Assembly: GCF_002813245.1 (NCBI RefSeq)
Contig: NZ_PHUF01000003.1
Coordinates: 558,001-622,000, forward strand
Length of the DNA: 64,000 nucleotides
Reading direction: 5' to 3'
From: Novosphingobium kunmingense
Lineage (GTDB): Bacteria > Pseudomonadota > Alphaproteobacteria > Sphingomonadales > Sphingomonadaceae
A model generated the notes under the pieces. The model was not told where the DNA came from and made no database searches. It was given only the letters and a program-made list of their open reading frames with translations. The stretch's first letter is position 1. Every line of letters starts with the position of its first letter. The position numbers and the translations under genes were made by a program. Positions 55,567 to 63,069 of this stretch are shown piece by piece.

Positions 55567-57522
55567 ATGGCGATGCCCCCAGTTCGTTCTTTGGTCCTTG
55601 TCCTTGTTCCTGCTGCAGCGGGACTGGTCATGGCCGGCGCAGCACCCCTGGCGGCGCAGGTTGGCCGGCCGGCGATCCAGTCGGCGCCCGGCAGCGAAGG
55701 GGCACGGCTCAATGCCGCGCTTGGCCGGCTGGCGCGCAATCCCCGCGATGTCGATGCGCTGGTTGAAGCCGGCATCGCTTCGATGGCAGCCGGCGATGGC
55801 GAAGCGGCGATCGGCTTCTACCAGAAGGCCGACGCACTTTCCCCGAACACGGTTCGGATAAAGGCCGGCCTCGCCGGCGCCTATGCGGTGACCGGCGACG
55901 CTGCAAGCGCTATCCCATTGTTCGACGCTGCCGAAAAGCTGGGCCTGATCGACGCGGCACGCACCGCCGACCGGGGGCTCGCCTTCGACATGGTCGGCGA
56001 CGCGGTGACCGCGCAGCGCTACTACCATGAAGCCCTCATGGCCGGTCCCAACGACGAGACCAGCCGCCGCCTCGCGCTGAGCCAGGCTATCGCCGGCGAC
56101 CGGCGCGGCATGGAAGTGACGCTGGGGCCGCTGCTGCAACGCCAGGACAAGGCGGCGTGGCGCACCCGCGCCTTTGCCCTGGCCATCCTCGGCCAGGCGG
56201 CGGAAGCGGAATCGATCGCCAAGTCGACGATGCCGGCCGACATGGCCGCGGCGATGACCAATTACCTGCGCTACATGACCCGGCTGACCCCGGCGCAGCA
56301 GGCCTCCGCCGCCAATCTGGGGCGCTTTCCCCGGGCGGCCGAAATCGGCCGGGACGATCCGCAACTGGCTGCGCTGGTGCGCACCCGTCCGGTCGCGGCG
56401 AGCGCGACGCCGAGCCGCGCCACGGTCGCCGCCGCAGCCGCGCAGCGCTCGGATCGCCGGTCGCGCGACCGTCGGCGCGAGCAGCCGGCGCCGGTGACGG
56501 CCGCGCCGCCCCTGGCCACCGTCGCTGCCGCTGCTCCCGCTCCCCTGCCGACTGGAGAACTGCCGCCCCTCCGTCCGGCGCAGTCGCCCGCTCCAGCAGT
56601 CGCCGTCACCCAGGCTCCTGCTATTGCGCCGGCAAGGGTCACGAACGCTCCCGCCACGTCGAAGCCGGTTGCGGTCGCCGCCTCGGCAGCGACAACGTCG
56701 AGCCCCTACACGTTCGGGCCAACGCCGGCCCAGGTGACGACCCCGACGCCTGTTGCGCCCCCGCCGACCGTCGCGCCCGCTCCGGCATCGCCGCGCAGCG
56801 AGCCCGGCTTCGCAACGCTCGATCCAGCCGGCAGCGCCTTCGAACTCAACCCCTCGACCCCAGCTGTACCCGCGGTCGCCGCTGCCCCGCCCCCGGCGCC
56901 CGCTCCAGTCGCCGCCGCGCCGGTGCCAGTTGCGCCCCGGCCTGCCGCACCGGCACGGCCGCGCAGCCTTGCCGAGGTCTTTGCTGACCTGACGCCGCCA
57001 AGCCGTGAGGCAGAACCCAAGGCCGGCGCGGTCGACTTGCGCAAGATCAAGGCGGCTGCACCCGCCAAAGTCGTCGATCCCAAGACTGCCAAACTGGCCG
57101 ATGCAACTTGCGAACCGGTAAAGCCGGCCGCCAGGGGCAAGGCCGCGCCGGTCCCCAAGGGCAAAGCCGCCGCGACCCAGTGCAAGCTCGATCCCAAGGC
57201 CCAGGCCGCCAAGGATGCGAAGGACGCCAAGGCCAGGGAAAAGGCCTCGCCCAGCCGCTACTGGGTGCAGGTCGCCACGGGCCGCGACAAGAAGGCACTC
57301 GCCTTCGACTGGCGCAAGCTGGTCAAGGATGAGGCCGTGCTCAAGGGGCGCAAGGCCTACACCACGCAGTGGGGGCAGGCCAACCGTCTGCTGACCGGGC
57401 CCTTCGAGAGCTCGGCGCAGGCGAACGCGTTCCTGGCGCAGGTGAAGAAGGCCGGGCTGAGCGGGGCCTTCATGTTCAACAGTCCTGCCGGTCAGGACGT
57501 CGATCCGCTGCCGGGCACCTGA
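55567..57522 (+). CDS. Exported TPR and SPOR-domain protein
   Basis: 651 residues. Signal peptide (about 1-30), then helical TPR-like repeats to about residue 230 (A-L-V-E-A-G-I-A-S-M-A-A-G-D-G-E-A-A-I-G-F-Y), a long Ala/Pro/Val linker (about 270-470), a Lys/Ala stretch, and a C-terminal SPOR domain (Y-W-V-Q-V-A-T-G-R-D...T-G-P-F-E-S-S-A-Q-A-N-A-F-L). SPOR places it at septal peptidoglycan; the TPR part may recruit partners. It lies 98 bases downstream of ftsZ. In many other proteobacteria lpxC occupies this place. Confidence 0.82.
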   Translation: MAMPPVRSLVLVLVPAAAGLVMAGAAPLAAQVGRPAIQSAPGSEGARLNAALGRLARNPRDVDALVEAGIASMAAGDGEAAIGFYQKADALSPNTVRIKAGLAGAYAVTGDAASAIPLFDAAEKLGLIDAARTADRGLAFDMVGDAVTAQRYYHEALMAGPNDETSRRLALSQAIAGDRRGMEVTLGPLLQRQDKAAWRTRAFALAILGQAAEAESIAKSTMPADMAAAMTNYLRYMTRLTPAQQASAANLGRFPRAAEIGRDDPQLAALVRTRPVAASATPSRATVAAAAAQRSDRRSRDRRREQPAPVTAAPPLATVAAAAPAPLPTGELPPLRPAQSPAPAVAVTQAPAIAPARVTNAPATSKPVAVAASAATTSSPYTFGPTPAQVTTPTPVAPPPTVAPAPASPRSEPGFATLDPAGSAFELNPSTPAVPAVAAAPPPAPAPVAAAPVPVAPRPAAPARPRSLAEVFADLTPPSREAEPKAGAVDLRKIKAAAPAKVVDPKTAKLADATCEPVKPAARGKAAPVPKGKAAATQCKLDPKAQAAKDAKDAKAREKASPSRYWVQVATGRDKKALAFDWRKLVKDEAVLKGRKAYTTQWGQANRLLTGPFESSAQANAFLAQVKKAGLSGAFMFNSPAGQDVDPLPGT

Positions 57523-57646
57523 GCCAATGGGGCTGGGCCGTTTCCACCCCTTTTCCACACTTTGTGAACAGGCTTGTCGAGTTTTGCGCAACGGCGCGTT
57601 AACCGCGCATTGTCCTTTCGGCCCTTGCCGACGCATTCCGTGATCC

Positions 57647-58156
57647 ATGATGCAGGGCAACCGCGACGACTACCGGGACGATGACGACGCTGCACCCGTC
57701 GACATGCTCGCCAGCCTGTTCGAGGCGCGCGGATGGCCGTGCGAGTTCGTCAACGACGACGAAATGTCGGGCGAGATCAAGGGCAGCTGGGCCAGCTACA
57801 CCGTTCGCGGTGTCTGGCGGCGCGAGGATCACGTCCTGCAGCTGCTGTGCCTGCCCGACATCCGTATCCCGGACGACAAGCGTCAGGCGGTTTACGAACT
57901 GCTGGCGCTGGTCAACGAGCAGCTCTGGGTCGGGCATTTCGACGTGTGGTCCAACGGGTCCGTGCTGCTCTATCGCCACGGGCTGCTGCTGGGCGATGAT
58001 GGCCTGCTCAGCCTGGCCCAGGCGCAGGTCGCGGTCGAAGCGGCGGTCGAGGAATGCGACCGGTTCTACCCCGCGTTCCAGTTCGTCTTGTGGGGCGACA
58101 AGAGCCCAGCCGACGCGCTCACCAGCGCGCTGGTCGATGCGGCGGGCGAAGCCTGA
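57647..58156 (+). CDS. YbjN-domain protein
   Basis: 169 residues. The pattern M-L-A-S-L-F-E-A-R-G-W-P-C-E-F...G-S-W-A-S-Y-T-V-R-G-V-W-R, L-L-C-L-P-D-I-R-I-P, L-W-V-G-H-F-D-V-W-S-N-G-S-V-L-L-Y-R-H and a helical end matches the YbjN family (sensory-transduction-like fold, precise role unknown). It precedes proC by 46 bases; the ybjN-proC pair is recalled as common in alphaproteobacteria. No signal peptide. Confidence 0.85.
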   Translation: MMQGNRDDYRDDDDAAPVDMLASLFEARGWPCEFVNDDEMSGEIKGSWASYTVRGVWRREDHVLQLLCLPDIRIPDDKRQAVYELLALVNEQLWVGHFDVWSNGSVLLYRHGLLLGDDGLLSLAQAQVAVEAAVEECDRFYPAFQFVLWGDKSPADALTSALVDAAGEA

Positions 58157-58202
58157 CAGTTCGCGCTGGACTTTCGGGCACGCGGCCTGAACAGGTGCGA
58201 TC

Positions 58203-59003
58203 ATGACTATCGACAGGATCCTGATCTACGGCTGCGGCAACATGGGCGGCGCCATGCTGGCGGGCTGGCTCAGGGGCGGCTTCCCGGCGCGGGCCTTCAC
58301 GGTGGTCGATCCCTACCTTGCCGCCGCGCCCGATGGCGTCCGCTTGCTGCGCGCGCTGCCGGACGAAGCGTTCGATGCGGTGCTGCTCGGCGTCAAGCCG
58401 CAGATGCTGGACGAGGTCGCCCCCGTTCTCGCCCCCGTGATCGGCGCGGACTGCGTGCTCATGTCGATCCTTGCAGGGGTCGAACTCGACAGCCTTGCCG
58501 CGCGGTTTTCTGGCGCGGGCGGGCTCCTGCGGATCATGCCCAACCTCGCCGCGGCTATCGGCAAGTCGCCGATCGCGCTGTTCGGTCGCGGCGTCGATGG
58601 CGACAGGGGCGCGGCGCTCGCCGTGCTGATGCGGCACCTCGGGCCGGTCGAATGGCTGGTGAGCGAGGCCGACTTCGATCTGGTCACCGCGCTGTCGGGA
58701 TCGGGACCGGGTTTCGTCTACCGCTTCATCGAAGCGCTCGCCGAGGGCGCGGCGGCGTTGGGTCTCGATCCGGCGCAGGCCGAGCGCCTGGCAATCGCCA
58801 CGGTCGAGGGCGCGGCGCTGCTTGCTGCAAGCTCCGAATACGGCCCGGCCGAACTGGCGCGGCGCGTGGCGAGCCCCGGCGGCAGCACGCAGAAGGGGCT
58901 CGACGTCCTCGACCACGAACAGGCGCTCAAGCGCCTCGTCGAGGCGACCCTGCGCGCCGCGCGCGACCGCAACGCCGAGATGGCCGCCGCCGCGCGCGGC
59001 TGA
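58203..59003 (+). CDS. proC: Pyrroline-5-carboxylate reductase
   Basis: Last step of proline synthesis, using NAD(P)H. 266 residues: G-C-G-N-M-G-G-A-M at the N-terminus, the dinucleotide fold, M-P-N-L-A-A, and the P5CR signature A-L-S-G-S-G-P-G-F-V-Y-R-F with the later A-R-R-V-A-S-P-G-G-S-T-Q-K-G-L. ATG at 58203. proB at the end of the window belongs to the same pathway. Confidence 0.94.
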   Translation: MTIDRILIYGCGNMGGAMLAGWLRGGFPARAFTVVDPYLAAAPDGVRLLRALPDEAFDAVLLGVKPQMLDEVAPVLAPVIGADCVLMSILAGVELDSLAARFSGAGGLLRIMPNLAAAIGKSPIALFGRGVDGDRGAALAVLMRHLGPVEWLVSEADFDLVTALSGSGPGFVYRFIEALAEGAAALGLDPAQAERLAIATVEGAALLAASSEYGPAELARRVASPGGSTQKGLDVLDHEQALKRLVEATLRAARDRNAEMAAAARG

Positions 59004-59042
59004 GGCGTTACAAATCGTTACAGCGCCGCTTGTCCGGTTTTG

Positions 59043-59070
59043 CTTGAAAGCGCGGGGCAGACCCACGATA
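59043..59070 (+). promoter_or_regulatory. Heat-shock-like promoter before the Bax-inhibitor gene
   Basis: CTTGAAA (59043-59049), 12 bases, then CCCACGATA (59062-59070) resembles an RpoH promoter. The same bases can be read as a sigma-70 promoter, TTGAAA-N17-GATATT. Either would start transcription about 40 bases before the ATG at 59117. Confidence 0.4.
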
Positions 59071-59116
59071 TTGCCCCTTGTCGCCCGCTGTTGGGCGCAA
59101 GGGAGTTTGACTTATC

Positions 59117-59851
59117 ATGGCTGACTGGAACGATCCGCAGTCGACCCGCACGCAGTTCGGCTCGGGGCCTGTCCTCAACGGCCAGGTTCTGGGAGCGGAC
59201 GCGCGTGACCAGGGTCTGCGTCGCTATATGCTGTCGATCTACAACTACATGGCGTCGGGCGTGTTGCTTTCGGGCATCGTCGCGCTGCTGTTCGTGGTGT
59301 CGGGTCTGGCCGCACAGGTCTTCAACACGCCGCTGCGCTGGGTTATCGCGCTTGCGCCGCTGGCCTTCATCTTCTTCTTCAGTCCGCGCCGCGACGAAGG
59401 CACGCTGAAGCTGATGTTCTGGTCGTTCTGCGCGGTCATGGGCCTGTCGCTGTCGGCGATCCTGCTGGTCTATACCGGCCCGTCGATCGCCACGACCTTC
59501 TTCGCCACCGCTGGCGCCTTCGCGGGTCTGAGCCTCTATGGCTACACCACGAAGCGCAACCTGTCGGCAATGGGCAGCTTCCTGATGATGGGCCTGATCG
59601 GCATCATCCTGGCCTCGCTGCTCAACCTGTTCCTGCAGTCGGGCCCGCTCCAGATCGCGATTTCGATCCTGGGCGTGCTGATCTTCGCGGGGCTGACCGC
59701 CTGGGACACGCAGCGCCTGCGTGACACCTACTACCAGGTGGCCGGAACCGACATGGCCGGCAAGGTCGTGATCCTGGGCGCCCTGTCGCTCTATCTCGAC
59801 TTCGTGAACATGTTCCAGTTCCTGCTGAGCTTCCTCGGCGACCGCCGCTGA
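59117..59851 (+). CDS. Bax inhibitor-1 / YccA family membrane protein
   Basis: 244 residues with about seven membrane helices after a cytoplasmic start. It has the N-terminal L-R-R-Y-M-L-S-I-Y-N-Y-M-A-S-G-V-L-L-S-G, the central F-F-A-T-A-G-A-F-A-G-L-S-L-Y-G-Y-T-T-K-R and the C-terminal L-G-A-L-S-L-Y-L-D-F-V-N-M-F-Q of the YbhL/YccA group. YccA modulates the FtsH protease in E. coli; the role here is not shown. GGGAG lies 13 bases upstream. Ends in a strong terminator, so it is a single-gene unit. Confidence 0.92.
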   Translation: MADWNDPQSTRTQFGSGPVLNGQVLGADARDQGLRRYMLSIYNYMASGVLLSGIVALLFVVSGLAAQVFNTPLRWVIALAPLAFIFFFSPRRDEGTLKLMFWSFCAVMGLSLSAILLVYTGPSIATTFFATAGAFAGLSLYGYTTKRNLSAMGSFLMMGLIGIILASLLNLFLQSGPLQIAISILGVLIFAGLTAWDTQRLRDTYYQVAGTDMAGKVVILGALSLYLDFVNMFQFLLSFLGDRR

Positions 59852-59876
59852 ACGCAAGCCAAGAACGGACAATCGT

Positions 59877-59910
59877 GCCCGGCGCTTCCTGCGAAGCGCC
59901 GGGCATTTTC
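59877..59910 (+). terminator. Terminator after the Bax-inhibitor gene
   Basis: A perfect 11-base-pair GC-rich stem (59877-59887 with 59894-59904, six-base loop) followed by ATTTTC, 25 bases after the stop codon. Confidence 0.92.
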
Positions 59911-60004
59911 ATTGATGCGCGGCAAGGCTAGAACTGCTTAAGCCTGCAGCAAGGCACAAACCGGTATTTTGAAAGCCGGTCGCAAGTCGGGGACAAGAGG
60001 GATC

Positions 60005-60739
60005 ATGGGTTCGCAAGTATCGAAAATCATCAGGCTGGGATCGGTCGCCGTGCTGGTCGGCGGGATCGCCGCGTCGCTGTCGCTCGCCAGTCCGGCCATG
60101 GCCGGCAAGAAGAAGCCTGCGCCGCCGCCGCCGCCTCCTCCGCCCAAGCAGATCTACGTGGCGTGGAAGCCGACAACCCCGGAATGGGCCACGCCGACGC
60201 TTGCCTACCCCCCGATCGGAGCCGATGGCCTGCGCGTCAGCGTCAACCGCAACATCTCGCCCTCGCAAATGGTGTGGAACCTGCGCTCCGGCCTGAACGT
60301 CGCGGCGCTCAACTGCCGCGATGCCGAGCATGCGGAGGTTCTGACCAACTACAAGCTGCTCCTTAAGAGCCACGCCAAGGGTCTGCGCGCCATCAACGCG
60401 AAAATCGATGGCGAATGGAAGGCCAAGTACGGCACCGGGTTCATCAAGGCCCGCGAAAAGTACATGACCGAGGTCTACAACCACTTCTCCATTCCGCCGG
60501 TCAAGCCGGCGTTCTGCAACGCCGCACTGGCGGTCAGTCGCGAGTTGCCCACGGTCAAGGCCGCGGATTTGAACGCCTTTGCAATCCGCTCGCTGCCGAG
60601 CCTTGAGATCGTGTTCGACGATTTCTTCAAGCGCTTCGACCAGTATCACACCGACATGGCCGCGTGGGAGGCCCGCTGGGGCAAGGATGCGGTACCGGGA
60701 AGCCTGGTCGTCGAAACTCCCCGGAACGTCGGCGGCTAG
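60005..60739 (+). CDS. Conserved secreted protein, unknown function
   Basis: 244 residues. A signal peptide (about 1-33, ending A-M-A) is followed by K-K-K-P-A-P and eight prolines in a row, then a helical domain with W-N-L-R-S-G-L-N-V-A-A-L-N-C and later F-C-N; the two cysteines could form a disulfide. The order A-A-L-N-C-R-D...Y-K-L-L-L-K-S-H is seen in unnamed sphingomonad proteins. The ATG at 60005 has AGAGGGAT upstream. Single gene, with its own terminator. Confidence 0.78.
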   Translation: MGSQVSKIIRLGSVAVLVGGIAASLSLASPAMAGKKKPAPPPPPPPPKQIYVAWKPTTPEWATPTLAYPPIGADGLRVSVNRNISPSQMVWNLRSGLNVAALNCRDAEHAEVLTNYKLLLKSHAKGLRAINAKIDGEWKAKYGTGFIKAREKYMTEVYNHFSIPPVKPAFCNAALAVSRELPTVKAADLNAFAIRSLPSLEIVFDDFFKRFDQYHTDMAAWEARWGKDAVPGSLVVETPRNVGG

Positions 60740-60809
60740 GCTTTTTCGGGACAGGTCAAATTTGCGCTTTAAAGCCTGCGGCCACTCCGCTAATGGGGCC
60801 GCTCGCGTG

Positions 60810-60835
60810 AGAGGGCGGAAATTCCGCCCTCTTTT
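60810..60835 (+). terminator. Terminator before tRNA-Ala
   Basis: A 9-base-pair stem (60810-60818 with 60824-60832), extendable through the AT-rich loop, followed by four T (60832-60835). It closes the preceding secreted-protein gene and ends only 14 bases before the tRNA. Confidence 0.85.
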
Positions 60836-60849
60836 GCTCGCACTGGAAC

Positions 60850-60925
<76 letters not shown>

Positions 60926-60958
60926 GTGCCCATCTACCGCGCGCGACATTTCCTCTCT

Positions 60959-60964
60959 TATAAG
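60959..60964 (+). promoter_or_regulatory. Possible -10 element for obgE
   Basis: TATAAG lies 14 bases before the obgE ATG, with no convincing -35. If used, the message would have a leader under ten bases, in keeping with the absence of a Shine-Dalgarno before obgE. Read-through from the tRNA is the alternative. Confidence 0.3.
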
Positions 60965-60978
60965 CTAGTGCGCGTTCC

Positions 60979-62034
60979 ATGCATTTTCTCGACCAGGCCA
61001 AGATCTACATTCGTTCGGGCGCGGGCGGGCCCGGAGCGGTTTCGTTCCGGCGGGAAAAGTACGTCGAATACGGCGGGCCCGATGGCGGCAACGGCGGCAA
61101 GGGCGGCGACATCATTTTCGAGGCCGTGCCCGGCCTCAACACCCTGATCGACTTTCGCTATACCCAGCACTTCAAGGCGCAGCGCGGCGTTCACGGATCG
61201 GGCAAGAACCGCAACGGTGCAGCGGGCAAGGACCTGGTTATCAAGGTGCCGCTGGGCACGCAGGTCATATCGGACGAGGACCGCGAGACCGTTCTGGCCG
61301 ACCTGACCGAGGCGGGCCAGCGCGTCACACTGCTCGAAGGCGGGCTCGGCGGGCGGGGCAACGCCAGCTACAAGACCAGCACCAACCGCGCCCCGCGCCA
61401 GCACCAGCCTGGCATGCCGTTCGAGGAAATGTACGTCTGGCTTCGGCTCAAGCTGCTGGCCGACGCGGGCCTTGTCGGCTTGCCCAACGCCGGCAAGTCG
61501 ACCTTCATCAACCAGATCACTAACACCAATGCCAAGGTCGGCGACTACGCCTTCACCACACTGCGCCCGCAACTGGGCGTGGTGCGCCACAAGAACCGCG
61601 AGTTCGTGCTGGCCGACATTCCCGGCCTCATCGAAGGTGCGGCCGACGGCGCCGGGGTGGGCGACCGGTTCCTCGGCCATATCGAGCGCTGCCGCGTGCT
61701 GATCCATCTGATCGACATCAACGGCACCGATCCGGCCGAGGCATTGGCCATCGTCGAGGACGAGCTCGAAGCCTATGGCGGCGGCCTCGTCGACAAACCG
61801 CGGCTGATCGCCTTGAACAAAATCGATACGGTCGACCGCGAACTGGTCAACGCCTTCATCAAGGAACTGAAAGCGGCCGGCGCGGACAAGGTCTTTCCGA
61901 TTTCGGGCGCCACCGGCAAGGGCATGGACGCCTTGCTCGACGCCGTGATTGCCCACCTTCCGGCTGCCACGGTAACCGAACGGCCCGACGGCGAACAGGA
62001 AGAAGGCGACGACCGACCGTGGTCGCCGGTCTAG
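60979..62034 (+). CDS. obgE: Obg-family ribosome-associated GTPase
   Basis: Essential GTPase in 50S assembly and stress signalling. 351 residues: the glycine-rich Obg domain (about 1-158; F-L-D-Q-A-K-I-Y-I-R-S-G-A-G-G-P-G), then the G domain with G1 G-L-P-N-A-G-K-S-T, switch I Y-A-F-T-T-L-R-P, G3 D-I-P-G-L-I-E-G-A and G4 N-K-I-D. No long C-terminal domain. ATG at 60979; no clear ribosome site. Confidence 0.97.
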   Translation: MHFLDQAKIYIRSGAGGPGAVSFRREKYVEYGGPDGGNGGKGGDIIFEAVPGLNTLIDFRYTQHFKAQRGVHGSGKNRNGAAGKDLVIKVPLGTQVISDEDRETVLADLTEAGQRVTLLEGGLGGRGNASYKTSTNRAPRQHQPGMPFEEMYVWLRLKLLADAGLVGLPNAGKSTFINQITNTNAKVGDYAFTTLRPQLGVVRHKNREFVLADIPGLIEGAADGAGVGDRFLGHIERCRVLIHLIDINGTDPAEALAIVEDELEAYGGGLVDKPRLIALNKIDTVDRELVNAFIKELKAAGADKVFPISGATGKGMDALLDAVIAHLPAATVTERPDGEQEEGDDRPWSPV

Positions 62035-62132
62035 ATCTTGGGAATACCGGGCCGGACTCCGCCGTGTCACGCCGTGTTCGGCTTTCGCGGGGGGAGCGCC
62101 AGGCCGGCCCCATCGAAGGGTAAGCAGGGATC

Positions 62133-62756
62133 ATGACAGGCACTGACCGGCACGAACACTGGGACGCGGTCTACACGGGCAAGTCGCCCACTGACGTCAG
62201 TTGGTATCAGCATGCGCCCGCCCCTTCGCTTCGCGCCCTGGCCCACGCGGGAGCGGTGCCGGCCTCATCGCTGGTCGACGTGGGTGGCGGCGCGTCCAAC
62301 CTGGTGGATGCCCTGCTTGCGCAAGGGTGGCAGGACCTTACCGTTCTGGACATCGCCGCGCCCGCGCTGGACACCGCGAAAGCCCGGCTCGGTCACCTTG
62401 CCGACATGGTCAACTGGGTGGCGGAAGACATTACCGAATGGGTGCCGGAACGCACCTTCGACGTGTGGCATGACCGCGCGGTCTTTCACTTCCTGACCGA
62501 GCAGGAGCAGCGCGAGGCCTACCAGAGGGCCTTGTTGCAGGGCACCGCCACGGGTAGCCATGTCATCATCGCAACCTTCGCGCTGGATGGACCGGAAAAG
62601 TGCAGCGGCCTGCCGGTGCAGCGCTATGACGCGGCCGGTCTCGCGAGGCAACTGGGCGACCGCTTCGAACTGACGGACACCTGGCTCGAGGACCATGTCA
62701 CGCCGTGGGGTGCGGTCCAATCCTTCAATTGGTGCCTGTTTCGACGGATTCGCTAG
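62133..62756 (+). CDS. Class I SAM-dependent methyltransferase, substrate unknown
   Basis: 207 residues: the SAM loop V-D-V-G-G-G-A-S-N-L-V-D, the acidic end of strand 2 V-L-D-I-A-A-P-A-L, and D-R-A-V-F-H-F-L-T after strand 4. The start (H-W-D-A-V-Y...S-W-Y-Q) is like small-molecule methyltransferases of the TehB/thiopurine type. It lies between obgE and proB, which are adjacent in many bacteria, so it may be an insertion into that order. Confidence 0.85.
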   Translation: MTGTDRHEHWDAVYTGKSPTDVSWYQHAPAPSLRALAHAGAVPASSLVDVGGGASNLVDALLAQGWQDLTVLDIAAPALDTAKARLGHLADMVNWVAEDITEWVPERTFDVWHDRAVFHFLTEQEQREAYQRALLQGTATGSHVIIATFALDGPEKCSGLPVQRYDAAGLARQLGDRFELTDTWLEDHVTPWGAVQSFNWCLFRRIR

Positions 62757-63069
62757 GAAGCGCTCGCGCGTCGGCGCGTCGGCATCGACCGAGCCCGCCC
62801 GTCGGTCGCGGTGTCTCACGCGTGCTTTGCTGGCCGGCCGCAAACCGGCAGGGGAAAGCGATGCGCCAATCCCTCCGGCTTCACCGTCCCGAAATCGAAA
62901 TTCACAGGTCAACGGCGATGCCATGCCCCCTCGCACTGCCGCCAAGCACCGTGTTTTCAGGTGTTTCGCCAGTGCCGAGACCGCGAAAGGTCACGTCGCA
63001 AACACTGTTCGTTCCATGGAGGTTCAACCCCCTGTTGCATCGCGGCGGCAATTGCGTAAGCGCACTGAC
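62757..63069. other. Non-coding stretch between methyltransferase and proB
   Basis: 313 bases with no supported gene. There is a 7-base hairpin (62786-62792 with 62802-62808) and a weaker one at 62833-62849. Neither has a T-tract. Frames that stay open here lack motifs and look like noise. A promoter for proB is expected but none was identified. Confidence 0.5.

Noticed and set aside
62838..62866. A stretch faintly like part of a cobalamin riboswitch
   Set aside because: Only a few bases resemble the conserved box, the surrounding helices are missing, and proB is not a B12-regulated gene.
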